DNA from: Aureobasidium sp. EXF-3400
Taxonomy: Eukaryota; Ascomycota; Dothideomycetes; Dothideales; Saccotheciaceae
Reading direction: 5' to 3'
NCBI GenBank assembly: GCA_024195585.1
Contig: SWBL01000191.1
Span: 1-64,000 of the forward strand
DNA length: 64,000 bases
The notes under the pieces were generated by a model, which had not been told where the DNA came from, searched no databases, and saw nothing but the letters and a program-made list of their open reading frames with translations. Position numbers and translations under genes: made by a program. Below, piece after piece: positions 33,901-45,310 of this stretch. Position 1 is the stretch's first letter. Every line of letters begins with the position of its first letter.

Positions 33901-34642
33901 GCGCACCCTCTCTTCTAGAAGGACGTTGCTGCGGAAGAGGCGCATAGACAAGTGCTTGGTAAGGCCGGTGGGATACGATTGGTAGGCGTTTCTGCGGCAC
34001 ATGGCAGAAAGTTGGCGGTCCAACAAAAAATGGACAAGAGCCGTGAGTGGGACCAAGCGATCTGTGGTTGATATAAAATGAATCATGGGCAGCAGTTGGC
34101 AACTGCAAAATAGGGCATAGCAGCCGTTTGGTCAAGACCTAATAATTCGCAAGCCGTAGTGAGCTCTTCGGATGCAAGGGACCGTGAGTGCAAACGACGG
34201 GGGAAAGGGAACATGGACGGTGGTACGAGACGAGTGACAGGTAGATGCAACCGTGCGGCCGTAAGAAGGCGTTTGTCTAGGGACGGAGGCAGGGGCTTCA
34301 CGGTTTCGCGAGGGAAGCGAGAAGGAGAGATAGATGATGGGAGCGAGGGAGGGAGATTGAGAATTGGGAGACAAGAGCCATCCATGGTTGGAACTCGGAT
34401 GCAGCGCTGCAACCAAGGCCGATAGAGTGGCAGGGTTGCTGGAGATCGGATGGTTTCTGACACGGAATACTGAACCGACGTCACGCATGTCTTCAGCTCA
34501 GCGTTATAAGGTTTGCGGGCTTCTGAGACTTGTCGCGGCGGCGCTAAGATTGACTTCGCACTGCTGCAGCTCGCTCGAGTTTCCTTTCCTCGAGGCGCCT
34601 TGGCCACGGTGACGCTCTCGCAGACTGTTAGGTGGATATAAT
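30950..34642. other. Gene-free stretch of about 3.7 kb
   Basis: No supported protein gene or RNA gene was found. Open frames such as 31127-31516 (minus) and 34083-34787 (minus) have no recognisable domain or fungal family look. The left end holds the DBP6 3' region; the right end feeds the promoter of the Sfp1-like gene. Enhancers, a long non-coding RNA or decayed sequence are possible but not shown. Confidence 0.4.
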
Positions 34643-34730
34643 GGTCCAGCGAGCACCCTGCTTTTGTTTTGCTATTCTGTAATCTCGAGTCGATCCGCCT
34701 GACGAGACTCGCTACTATTATATATAACCG

Positions 34731-34737
34731 AAGCATT
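34731..34737 (+). promoter_or_regulatory. TATA-box-like element upstream of the Sfp1-like gene
   Basis: TATATAA lies inside an AT-rich run, TATTATATATAA. It sits 558 bp before the ATG, at the left end of a leader that contains no ATG at all. That position fits a core promoter with a long 5' leader. Confidence 0.5.
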
Positions 34738-35294
34738 GCTTCTCGCCTTGACCTCCATCTTCGGTCAAATCCCTTGCACGCATACATTCACTGAAGCCGG
34801 CTGCTCAAAAACAAGAGTGTTGGCAGTTCCGCTAGTCTCTCTGTCAATTCGAGCCGTTCCCCTTTGGTTTCGTCGTGCCGCGAGCCGCCGCCCAGGCCAT
34901 TATTATTTGAGCACTTTGGAGCTACAAACAAGCCAGCATCTAAAAGAACGACAGAACCGAGAGACACGTCGATAGAGTTTGCCGAGGTTACATAATCCTC
35001 GCCTCGTCGTCCCTACGAGCATCGAACCCTACATACACCCGACCCTGCCCTGCTCCTGGACTGTCTGCCTGCCATCGTTGCGCACTTGCTCCAAACTCCG
35101 GATTCTCGTCTCACACTACCTCCTGGCTACGCCACAACCACAGCGTCAACTATTACTTTGGCTACAACTCAGACTCTCGTTCTGACCCGAGGACCCGGTG
35201 TTGTTATCATCACCCTTTTTCGCGCAACGCGGACCTTTTTTCAAAAAGTTCCCAAAACTCACATCACCCACATTATTTCTTCGCCGCAGCCGCC

Positions 35295-37036
35295 ATGGCC
35301 TCGTCGGCATCGCCCATAGACATCGCCACGCCGCGTGCGTCGCCTCCCAACCAGACATCCAACTTGACCAGCCAGTTGCAAGCTGCAAACGCACGCAGTG
35401 GCGACGCTCAGCAACCGAATTTCATGGCCAGCATGGAGCGTCGCGGCAGCGAATTCAGACCCGATAGCCTGCGCCCCGGCTCCATCAGCATGGGCAATTC
35501 TTTCCACTCGCGTCCCATCTCGATGCGTGACCGTGGCCGCCGCGATAGCACTAACCATGCCGGCAGCCTCATGGCCGGTATGAGTTGGGGCGGTCTTTCT
35601 GTTGGTAGCTTCATTCGCGACGAGTAAGTTCTTTTCTACCTGTCCAACCTCGACGACTCGCTGACGCCCGATCGCAGTTTAATTATGGCCGGCACATCGC
35701 CGTACAACTTCCAGTCACCCTCGTTCCATTCGTCTTCATACCTGCCCAAAATGGAGGCCAACTTCATGAAGGACTACATTTGCTGCGGAATCACTCTCGA
35801 TTCGCTACATGAGCTGCTCCAGCACTACGAAGAAGCTCATGCTCAAGTGCCCACACAAACCATGGGCCGCACCCCCAAGGAGCACCTGCTGGCCAACGCC
35901 CGCAACGCAAACGCCGGTACTGCCGCCCAGATGCTGCAGCAGCAGCAACATAGCCAGCCCCACAACCACCAACAAGCCCCTCAATTCGATCATCCCTCGG
36001 GCCTTTCTCAAGGGCTGGCCCGCGATCCCCTGCAAGATCACGACATGGATGATATGGACATGGATATGGACGATTCCACCACCGCTCCTGCCGTACAGGA
36101 CCCCTACCAGAGTCACCAATTTCAACCTCAACCACAGTTCGGCAGGCAGCAGGCTAGAGCGCCGTCGCTCAACATCGGCATGGCCAGCGCTTTCCAAAAC
36201 ACACAACAGGTCAACAACGTATCGACACCCACAACACCGCAACCCGGCCAGAATATGCAGCTCGGCGGTTTCAACCCCACCGTCTCATCCGTGAACACGC
36301 CAACCTTTGGGCAAACATCTCAGACCGTCAGCCCCTCCGAGTCGACTGTGCACACGCCTGGCGAGATCGACCCATCCAACTTCAACACCAGCATGTCTGG
36401 CTTCGGTTTCCCTGATATGAACGGCCAACAGGATGAGTCGCGCTGCATTGACGACCCCGCCAAGCGTCTACTCAGTAAGCAGGGCGGCATGGGCGGCTTC
36501 AAGAACCCGAGCCAATTCGCCAACAACAGTGAACTGGCCAAACGTCTCCGTGAGCAACAGCTCATTCAAGGGTTCGGTTTCCCTGGCGAAGAGGCAAAGC
36601 CCTTCCGCTGTCCTGTCATCGGTTGTGAGAAGGCATACAAGAACCAGAATGGTCTCAAGTATCACAAACAAGTAGGTTGTTCTTCTTAATCTTGCAAGTT
36701 TTTTAACTAACCCGCCTTTAGCATGGTCATCAGAACCAGCAGCTGAAGGAGAATCCCGACGGCACCTTTTCTATCGTAGATCCCGCCACATCCATTCCAT
36801 ACCCCGGCACCGTTGGTATGGAGAAGGAGAAGCCCTACCGCTGCGAGGTCTGTGGCAAACGCTACAAGAACTTGAACGGTCTGAAATACCATCGCCAACA
36901 CTCACCGCCTTGCAACCCCGATCTCAAGCTCAACCCCGTCGCCGTCCCCCAAATGCCCAATGGCATGCAGGCTATGAACGTCAACGTCGCCGGAGCCGGT
37001 CTGTCCATGGGTATGGATGATGGCCTGGGGTACTAA
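35295..37036 (+). CDS. Sfp1-like split-zinc-finger transcription factor (545 aa)
   Basis: A C2H2 factor of the Sfp1 type, which in yeast controls ribosome-biogenesis genes and cell size. Exons 35295-35623, 35678-36671 and 36722-37036 join to 1,638 nt (545 aa). The conserved N-terminal block contains [34 protein letters not shown] and a degenerate finger-like [18 protein letters not shown]. The middle is Gln/Asn/Pro-rich with an acidic [11 protein letters not shown] stretch. Finger one is C421-x4-C426...H439-x2-H442; the second intron falls between residues 441 and 442, inside it. Finger two is C482-x2-C485...H498-x2-H501, after a spacer of about 40 residues: the 'split finger' layout. The first intron, after codon 109, restores RDD. 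Family assignment is strong; the regulon here is inference. Confidence 0.88.
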
Positions 37037-38603
37037 TACCTCTCTTGCTGTTCTCTCGATAGTCGTTCCGACAAAGGCGTTTTGGCGGCGCCCTTGTGTC
37101 TTGCTTGCTCTCACTGCTTCACGACACACCCGCTTCACTTTGTGATACCCTGCACCGACCGACCCTCCTTTCCAGGGAGGCATCTGTCCTGCTTTTTCTT
37201 CGTTTCTTTGCTTTTTCCGGTGTTCTTTTGGGGTAATTTTTCAACGTTGTTGTTGTCACTTTTCGACGCACGTTTTCGGATGAATGGTCTGGCGTTACGT
37301 GTCAAATACACGTTGAGGGTTTATTTTGCCCTCCCGGCAGGTTGCTAGACCCATGGTTACGAGGATGACAGACAGGCAACGAACGTGTCGATTTTTGCTT
37401 ATTCACAATAGACGTGGCGCTGGTTCAAAAAAGTTGGAGCACTCAGTCATGGTATTTTTTCACTCTCACACATTTGCTCATCTTCACATCATGCCCTCTG
37501 TGTTTCCATGCCGGTTCTTGAGCTGTTCTCAGTATCTGTGCACTTCTTAGGATTCTGTCTCATGTCCGTGTCACCAACTGCTGAGGGGTCGTGCACGTCG
37601 TGCCACGAGTCGAGAGGCTCAAAAAGTGTGGTTTGACAGTCTGGACCCTGAGAGCGCACGGAGCTTATGCCGGATGAATTGTGACCTCCTTCCTCTTCAC
37701 ATCGGACCGAAACGCGAACCGTGACAACTCTCTCGAGTGTCGAGTACAATAGACCGGACTCGGCTCAAGAGGCTTGCAGACGGCTCATCTCCGCGCAAGC
37801 CGTCTTAGTCTGTATCGTTTCGTAAAGTCACAATCCCCTCTTTGACGCGTGCACACCGCTTTGCTGTGGAGGTAGGTGGAGTACTGTACTCCACGATCTA
37901 CATGTCTATTCCGTGCACCCAAGAGAAGGGGGCCCCAAAGACGAACACGTTCAACGGCAATCTATCACATACTCACCGTGTTCTATGAGGATCGTCTTCT
38001 ATAAAACACTCGCTTGACCGTTCTGGTTCCGCTACTGAAGCCCAGGTAGGAAGGTGCTGCAGCACGACCATCGTGCCCACCTCGTACTCGATCAGCAAAC
38101 CGAATTCTGATCCTCTCGTTGAAATCAGCTGAGACGCGGGATGATTCGCGGGTGAGGCTGGGTCGTGCTGTAAGTGGTCCAGCTGGCGCTTGTCCATCTT
38201 CTTACTTGGGCTGATACGTTACGGGACCATCTACATATGCATGCAGAGGACGGCGTCAGGGGTAAAGGATGACCGCGGATACTAACTATATTTGCATGTA
38301 TATATATATATCGCGTGACTCGATGCTCAGCAGAGCGAGTGCAATGCGACTTTCGTACTTTTGGTTGAGAATCTATCTACTCCCGACTGGTGGTTGTAGT
38401 CTTACGCGTACATACACTGCCATGTCCGTAGCATCTCAGTTTCGGTCTCAACCCAAGAAGCCAGCTAGTCTAAAATCGCATCTCGACCGTATCGGGTGAA
38501 GACCGCCGTAACGCAAGAATCTGAACTTCGAAGTGGTTATTACTGCCTAGCACGGGATGAGTGCCAGTATATCAACTTGTTGTCTTCAATATGCTTTTCT
38601 CCC
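37037..38603. other. Convergent intergenic region with a TA microsatellite
   Basis: About 1.6 kb between the Sfp1-like stop codon and the oxygenase stop codon. It holds both 3' regions. A pure TA run lies at about 38,299-38,312. No gene recognised. Confidence 0.45.
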
Positions 38604-39779
38604 TCAATGGTTGCGCTCGACAATCTCCTTGGCGAATGTAGCGAAATCACGCTTCTCGTCGACCATCTCCCAAAGGTTCGGCTGAGTGAAGACAGCCAGG
38701 GTGTTTCTAGCAACCTGACCGCCTTTGCCGGGTGCAGCGCCCTTAACAAAGTGCGGTACCGCTCTGAACTTGCCCTTGGTAATGACCTCAAGGGCTTCGC
38801 CTGTCTGGAAGGCAAGACAGTCCTTTGGAATGTTGACTTTGGTAACCTTGCCAGAACGGGAATGGATGTAGAGCCCAGCCGCCGGATCTGGTGGCGAGGA
38901 CAACTCAGGCAAGGGTGAGAACTCAGACTTGATATGAGGGGGATTGGCTGCCTCGTCGATGAACATAGCAGACGTCAAGCCGGTCAAACAACCGTGATCT
39001 AGATGTGTGGCACACCAGTCGTCGGGTGAGCTCTCTCCTTCGATTTGGCTTGCGGTGGGAGCATAGTAATGGAGCAAACGGGCCTTGGTAGAGATGCTCG
39101 TTTTGACAACATGCTCGAGATATCCTTCCTGGTATTGGGGAACATTCTTGACCGCGTAGCGGTCACAGGCGCGAGCGACGAGTCCGGCAGTGTCAACGAT
39201 GAATGTACATAGGGACTGGAAGGCGTGCTCGAAGCCAGGAAGAATGTCGTTGCTTGGCCAGATGTTTGCCGCGTTATACTCTGGGAGGTTGGGGAACTTC
39301 TCGACAGCCTTTTGGTGCAGCTCTGCGTTCTGTACTGGGTTGGCATAGTAGGATCCCTTCAGCGTGTCGTATCTGCCATCCTTGAGCGTCTCCTTGCCGC
39401 AACTCCAGCCAACTAGGTAGCTGCTTTGGGCGTTCTCGAGATGTTCTTGGTGATGTACATGAGTGTTTAGACACGATAAAGAGGAGCAAAGATGGACGTA
39501 CCAAGTTCGGCCTGAGGCAGGTTGGCTAAATAAGAAGAATACGATAGCAGAACTTTTCTCATGGCAACAAACTCAGACGGCAGGTCACGAACGACGATAA
39601 TGCCCAGAGAATCGGGGCCGAAAGCATCTTCAAGAGCTTCGAAGGGTACAGAGCCTAGGAAGCGATGAGATGGTTGTGTTTGCAAAGCATACTGTCTATT
39701 TACCTGACTGCAGATCGCGAAGGCTTACAGCCACGGGTGATGCGGTTTGTACACCAGATTCGTTCAAATTGACAGCCAT
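38604..39779 (-). CDS. 2-oxoglutarate/Fe(II)-dependent oxygenase-like protein (356 aa)
   Basis: Exons 39779-39704, 39654-39502 and 39445-38604 join to 1,071 nt (356 aa). The C-terminal half carries the jelly-roll signature of 2OG-Fe(II) dioxygenases: HLDHG supplies the H-x-D iron ligands, a distal HF after KFRAVP supplies the third, and VARNTLAVF the Arg that would bind the carboxylate of 2-oxoglutarate. The N-terminus (SLRDLQSGS, GIIVVRDLP) has the shape of the isopenicillin-N-synthase-like fold. Substrate unknown. It belongs to a widespread fungal family of cytosolic oxygenases with poorly known roles. It is divergent from FRG1 across only 156 bp, but shared function is not implied. Confidence 0.82.
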
Positions 39780-39935
39780 GTTGATTTGATTAATTAGACA
39801 AACTGGAGTGGTTGTGAGAAGGAGCAGGCACGAGAGATTATATCAAGGTGGTGGGATATTTTTCGTCGGCCGGGAGCGACGCAATATCAGCCGAGCTCTG
39901 GCAGCCGTCGCCCATCTCCGAGCGACAATCTAAAC
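39780..39935. promoter_or_regulatory. Compact divergent promoter between the oxygenase and FRG1
   Basis: Only 156 bp separate two start codons on opposite strands, so both promoters overlap. There is an AT-rich patch at about 39,780-39,865. No specific factor site was recognised. Confidence 0.5.
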
Positions 39936-40779
39936 ATGGTCAAACCACTGAGCTTCAAGGGCGACAAGAAGGTCAAGAAGCGCAAGCGCACTCGAGATGA
40001 AGACGCAGATGGCGATGGCCCTGCGACCAAGGACATGAAGGCTGGCGCATCACAAAACCAAGACGACGACGAATCGTGGGTTTCAGCAGACAGCGTGAGC
40101 GACGTCTCGGGCCCTGTCATCTTTGTGTTGCCTACCAAGCCGCCAACATGTCTGGCTTGCGATGCCAATGGCAAGGTGTTTGCCAGTCCGCTTGAGAACA
40201 TGGTCGATGAGTTGCCTTCGACCGCCGAGCCACACGACGTCAGGCAAGTCTTTATAGCAAACCGCATTGCAGGCACCGACACGTTCAGCTTCAAAGGACA
40301 TCATGCCAAGTGAGTCTCTCTGGCCCTGTCCGAAGACTCGTCACTCACGACCTTACTACAGGTATCTCAACAGCGACAAGTTCGGCATCCTCTCAGCTAC
40401 ACGCGACGCCATTTCGGCCGAAGAACAGTTCACCTTGCTGCCATCTGACTCTCTCCTCTTCAACATACGCACAACACGCGATAAGCTCTTCTCCGTCACC
40501 CAGGACAAGGCTGTCGAAGTCAGAGCCGATGCCGACGACGAGACCAGTCCAACTTGTGCCATTAGACTGCGTATGCAAGCCCGCTTCAAGCCTGTCCACA
40601 AGGCTGCAAAGGAGGAAAAGGCAAACGAGAAAATAAGCAGGGCTCAGCTTGAACAAGCCGTTGGCCGCAAGCTCGAAGACGGCGACGTCAAGCTGTTGAA
40701 GAAGGCCTGGAGAGATGGCACATATCACGAAGTCTTGCTGGACATCAAGGTCAAAGGAAAACACGACAAGTTTGCTTGA
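39936..40779 (+). CDS. FRG1: FRG1-like protein (263 aa)
   Basis: A homologue of FSHD region gene 1, a nuclear/nucleolar actin-fold protein linked to RNA processing. Exons 39936-40309 and 40362-40779 join to 792 nt (263 aa); the 52-nt intron ends CTACAG. The N-terminus is basic (KGDKKVKKRKR), probably a nuclear localisation signal, followed by an acidic stretch. The core contains FSFKGHHAKYLNSDKFGILSA, the family's best-conserved stretch, and a beta-trefoil-like fascin fold can be inferred. The C-terminus is Lys-rich and helical. Length is close to the metazoan protein. It is complete. Confidence 0.88.
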
Positions 40780-43533
40780 GCATCTCTGAGCTTTATTCAT
40801 ACTCTACTAATATGGATAACTCTGGTGTGATGGCCTGCCTCCCGTACAGGCAGTCGTTCTTGCCTAACCGGCTCCCAATGTCTTTCCCACAGAGTGATCA
40901 CATTAGCATCAAGCTTGTGGCCGCGTCGTGGGTTGTAATGCGGTCAACGGGAAGGAGCAAACGTGACCAGGGTCGGTAACGATCCCAATGGTGATCTCAT
41001 TCTAGAAGACGACAAACCCATTGCACAGTGAAACAGCAATCGAGGATATAACTTCCCGCAATTGCACAAAATACCACTTTAGACTTCTGAACGTACCTGA
41101 ATCTCACAAGACCACGTGAGGCGGCTCAGTTTGGAGGCTATTCGAACCACCACCCTTGGTTTCCCCGCACTTGTCATCGTCGTTCGTTCATCATCCTCAC
41201 AAACACAACACAATAGCTCTCGAGTACTTACTATTCGCAGAGCAGAAGATTCACTATGAGTATGCTCCTTGTCTCTGTCCTGGTCATGGTCTGCGTTGTC
41301 AAGCTCTCTGCTCTTTGCGGCCTGTTGCTCTTTTCGAGGGATTAGGGAGCTGTTTGCCTTGTCCCTTTTCCACGACAACATTCTGAGCGCCCGTCTGCAC
41401 GACAAAGAATTCACTTGCCGCGCCAACAACGACGAACGAGTATGACTTCAGCGAGCGTGGACTGAGCCTTGTGCTTGGCTTACATTGTGTCTGTCCTTCG
41501 CCCCTGTGGCATTCTGGACTGACGTGTCTCTTTCGTCTATCAAGCGCAATCCCTACGTCAAAGCTCGCCAGATGCGCCACCTACCGGGAACAAGAACATC
41601 CCGCGAAGCCATATCGAATTACTTTCGGGTCGGAATCTTTTCCCTTATATGCAGCATGCACTAAAGAGCTACCAAGAGCCGTGTTACCGATTTCCCTATG
41701 CCCGGAGCAGTGCTTCCCCCAGACCAGCATCTATCGCTGAACTCAAAAAGAAGCTTACTTGACGGAACTGAAGGATCATCGCTTAACTCCGAAAGGATGC
41801 TTGTGCCGCGTATAAGCGAAGGCTGGCAGAATGATATTTATCTCCGTTTTCTGGAGGCTTGTCCAGCGAATCCCAAGCGATGCCATCTACTACCTAGCTG
41901 TGGGCTGTCTCTGGGCTTTCTTAACTTGCATCTGTTTTGTCAATGCCGACTCGCATTTCAAGCAAGTGTGGCAATACGGGGGACATGAAGTTTTACCTGG
42001 CGACCTTGGAGGCACATTTGATTGTATCGTTCGAGATGATTTGATGAGGCTTGATGGACATTATGCCTGTCAAGAATCTGTTTCATCTGGATATACTCAT
42101 TGTGTATCTTATCACGATAGGCTCCAATGACATGTCGCGCCTCGTTCCGGTACAGCATGCCGAGCCTGTCGTGTGTCTGTTTGCAAAAGCACGACTATGC
42201 TCCAGAGAAGGTGGTGAAGTGTCATGGGGAGAACCACCACCTGCACTCCGTGGGCATAACTGAATGCCGAACAGTACTGTGAACTTCTGATAGTCTCACA
42301 GCAGTACACATGGTTGCACCGAGAGAGCAGACTGTTTTGAGCCTTTGTACACAGAACATTAGGTGCAAGCAATGTGATCTCTAATCCAAAGGTTCTTTGG
42401 TCGCTACGTGTTGCAACATGAGTTCTGTGTTCTCCTACAAGACAGACGTAATCTCTGATCGAGCTAGCCGTGTGGATGAGATAGAGGCGCCCAAGGACAG
42501 TGACATCTGGCAAGCTAGGTCTCACAGCGTCTGTTGTAGCCTCCTCTACTACGAGATCTGATGTTTGCGTCTACCGTGTCCGTGCCCTTACAATGTCCGG
42601 ATGTTGCTCCGAACCTTTGTCCATCTTCTATTCAAGATCCATACTCTCTTAGCCGGAACTTGCCATTAAAGCGTTCGAACTGGAGGGATTCTTGAGATCA
42701 ACATACTGAGTACTGGGGTGTCGAAATCATGGCCCTGAGAAGTCGCCTACGTTTGAAGTGATTCTTCATGCCTCTATCGCTTCGTGTCACCCAGCGTGAA
42801 TGTTTGGACCAAGTCGGGATTTTGTATGTCTGATTCACACGCACGCGCAGCGCCTAGGCGACAAACAACATGGCTTGTGGTTCGAAGATGCAGTAAGCCA
42901 TATTGATCTGAACATCTGCCTTGTTTCCTTGTCTCGAGATTAAATCGAATTGCCGATGTCGGTCAGCTTAGGCCTATCCACTCTGATCTGGTTCGTTCTC
43001 TGGGCAGCAGCCAAGCCTGGGGATCTGGTGATCTTGAAAACAGGGATCGAAAGTGCACCATCAAGACTTGGTCAACGATTGTGTATCTCAATGCTGTTTG
43101 AAAGACTATGTTTTCGCAGAAAATCGTCTGTGTGTGTTCATTATTACGTGCGAAAGATCCACATTTCTCAGTCTCTAGTATTACCGTGCAGCTAGTGACG
43201 GCACAATCTACGGAAGCCCGTTGTTATTTCCTCCGTTCTGTGTTGTCTCATAAAAACCGCGCAATGCGATCCAAATCACATATATACATCGGCAGATTGC
43301 CAAGTCACACCGTTGACCGTGTGATATATCTGTATTGTCTCAAGCGAGTTAATTTATCCGGTCATTCAAATGTTTCTCGATGGTCGCAATATCTGCGTTG
43401 AGGTACAACGGTCTGGCGACCGGACCCCTCCTCCGAAGCCACGAGCCGTTGGCGAATAAAGTCTAGAGCAGCTTTTCCAATCGACATCAAGCCCCGGTCT
43501 CGGAAAATATGTTCAGAATTTTGGGATGGTTCA
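40780..43533. other. Gene-free stretch of about 2.75 kb
   Basis: Between the converging FRG1 and bZIP genes. Only short open frames with no recognisable family. It includes both 3' regions. No tRNA, transposon ends or arrays were seen. Confidence 0.4.
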
Positions 43534-44667
43534 TCATGCATCGTAGCCATATGCGTGCTGGGTTGTGCCCTCGCGGTAGGCCATAGGCTGTGTGTGAGCT
43601 TGCGGGGGTTGTCCAGGCATGAAGTGAGCAGATCCAATGTTTGGATTGTAAGCAGGAGGCGCCAGGCTGCGTGGCGCACCATGGAAATCAGAGGCGGCCG
43701 ACGACACGGCCGGGGGGACGAAGGCGGCGTGACTTTGTTGATCGTGGTATGCAGCATTGGAAGAAGCAGCGTACTGAGGCATGCTTTGGAAGTCGGGATG
43801 GGTGCCAATTCCAGCATTGTGGTAGGCAGGCGTCACAGAAGATTGCGCAGGTGCTTGAGCAGTGATAGCTTGTTGGAACTGGGCTGCTTGCGAATGACCC
43901 GGGTAGGCCATCTGATGTGCTGGGGAGGGGTAATTTGTTGGTCGGTCACTTTGGCGGACCTGGTAGCCGTATGAAGAAGCAGAGGGAACATCCTGGGCCC
44001 TCCAAGACGCAGCACTCTGACCAGCAGAGTGTTGTGCCCCTTCCGGCATGAATGATGCTGAAGTTGGCGCGCTACCAGGACTGTACTGGTTGTGCTGCCT
44101 CCAGGCTTCTGCTGGCTGGGGAATACTTCTACTCGTGGCTGAAGACGAGGGTCTGGGAATATTTACGCCAGCGCTGAGGTGAGCCTGTGGAGAAGACTCG
44201 GGCGCAGAGACACTGTATTGTGGTGGTGCTTTGTCTACGAACTCAATATTAGTATCAGGCACGTAGACTCATGTTAGATAACGCTTACCATCATTTTCGT
44301 TGACGTTGATGGTGAATGTTTCGCCTGAAAGCCTGCTTCGCAGATAGGTGTTCTCTTCCTCGAGTTCGCGATTACGTTGCTGCGTAGTCAGGTAAAGCTT
44401 TTCCCTAGCTTCTTGGGTGCTAGTCAATTCGCTGATTCGTCGCTCGAGGTTCTCGATGTGATCCTTTGTTCTTTGGCGAATAGCTCTCTGTGCCTCTCTG
44501 TCATTTGCACGCTTCCTTTCCAACTGCGCGGCCGAAAGGGTAGAGACACTACGCGTCCCGGCTCTGGAAGCGCGTTTCGAGGCGGGCTTTGACTGGCTAC
44601 CCGAGTCTGAACTGTGCATGGTGCCACTAGGGCTATGACGAGATGCTGAAGATGCATCCTGATTCAT
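43534..44667 (-). CDS. bZIP transcription factor (359 aa)
   Basis: Exons 44667-44289 and 44234-43534 join to 1,080 nt (359 aa). The N-terminus is Ser-rich. The basic region reads RKRANDREAQRAIRQRTK (an N-x7-R type DNA-binding motif), then a leucine zipper with heptad spacing LERRISEL...LYLTTQQ...LEEENTYLRSRL. The long C-terminal tail is rich in Pro, Ser, Gln and Ala, with HQMAYPGH and GYDA end motifs, probably a disordered activation region. This basic-region variant is common in a filamentous-ascomycete bZIP group whose members govern secondary metabolism and stress, but no orthologue can be named. The open frame extends upstream to 44709 only with a TTG, so the ATG at 44667 is chosen. The leader is ATG-free for about 370 nt. 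Confidence 0.85.
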
Positions 44668-45310
44668 GTTGAAAGTGGTTTTGTGGGTGGCTGAGCGTGG
44701 GTCGTTCAAATATGACCAGCACTAAGTATAACAATATGTTTTTGAAAGCCGAGACGAGTCAAGAGAAGACAAGATATATCAACTGCCGAAGACCTGAAAG
44801 TGGCCGGTGTCGATCGCCAGGGGAAAATGCCGGTGGTCAATGAGTCGATGGGGAGGGCTAGGGGCAGGGACGTGGTTCGACTTGAGTCGAGTTAGGTGAT
44901 GATGCACGACAAAGTGAAGATCGGGGACAGCTTGGATAATGCAGGTGGGCAAGCCAGTACTGATCAAATATAACGAACAAGGAAAGGATGGTGAGGGGCA
45001 GAAGGGTAGATAGATGGGAGGAGTAGTCTAGCCCCAAGGTTGCATTCTTGAATCTCTGCACACAGCGAACGATGGGCCTTTTAGAAACGTTGGACACGGA
45101 CACAGACTCACTGAGAACCATGGCTGGATAGCTCGAGATCTGGTCAGAGATGCACACGCCGCAGCCGCACCGCACATGACGAAAGAGCTTTTAGTCTGCT
45201 CGTTAGCGGCTTCCGAACCCTGCGTGGAAGGCAGGAAGAGATTTTCTGGGTGACTGTTGGACCTGGCGGGAATAATGGTCAAGTCTTCGCGCGCGCGCAC
45301 GCGTGAGATA
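44668..45310 (-). promoter_or_regulatory. bZIP gene leader and promoter region, with CG-dinucleotide run
   Basis: No ATG occurs on the minus strand from 44,668 to 45,038, which suggests a long 5' leader. Beyond it is a GC-rich area with an alternating CG run at about 45,288-45,304, which could adopt left-handed DNA. No core promoter motif is certain. Confidence 0.4.

Noticed and set aside
34083..34787. A 234-codon minus-strand open frame before the Sfp1-like gene
   Set aside because: No motif, no coding-like composition, and it overlaps the presumed promoter. Retained only as a possibility.
38299..38312. TA run as a core promoter
   Set aside because: It lies between two convergent 3' ends, with no start codon nearby; treated as a microsatellite.
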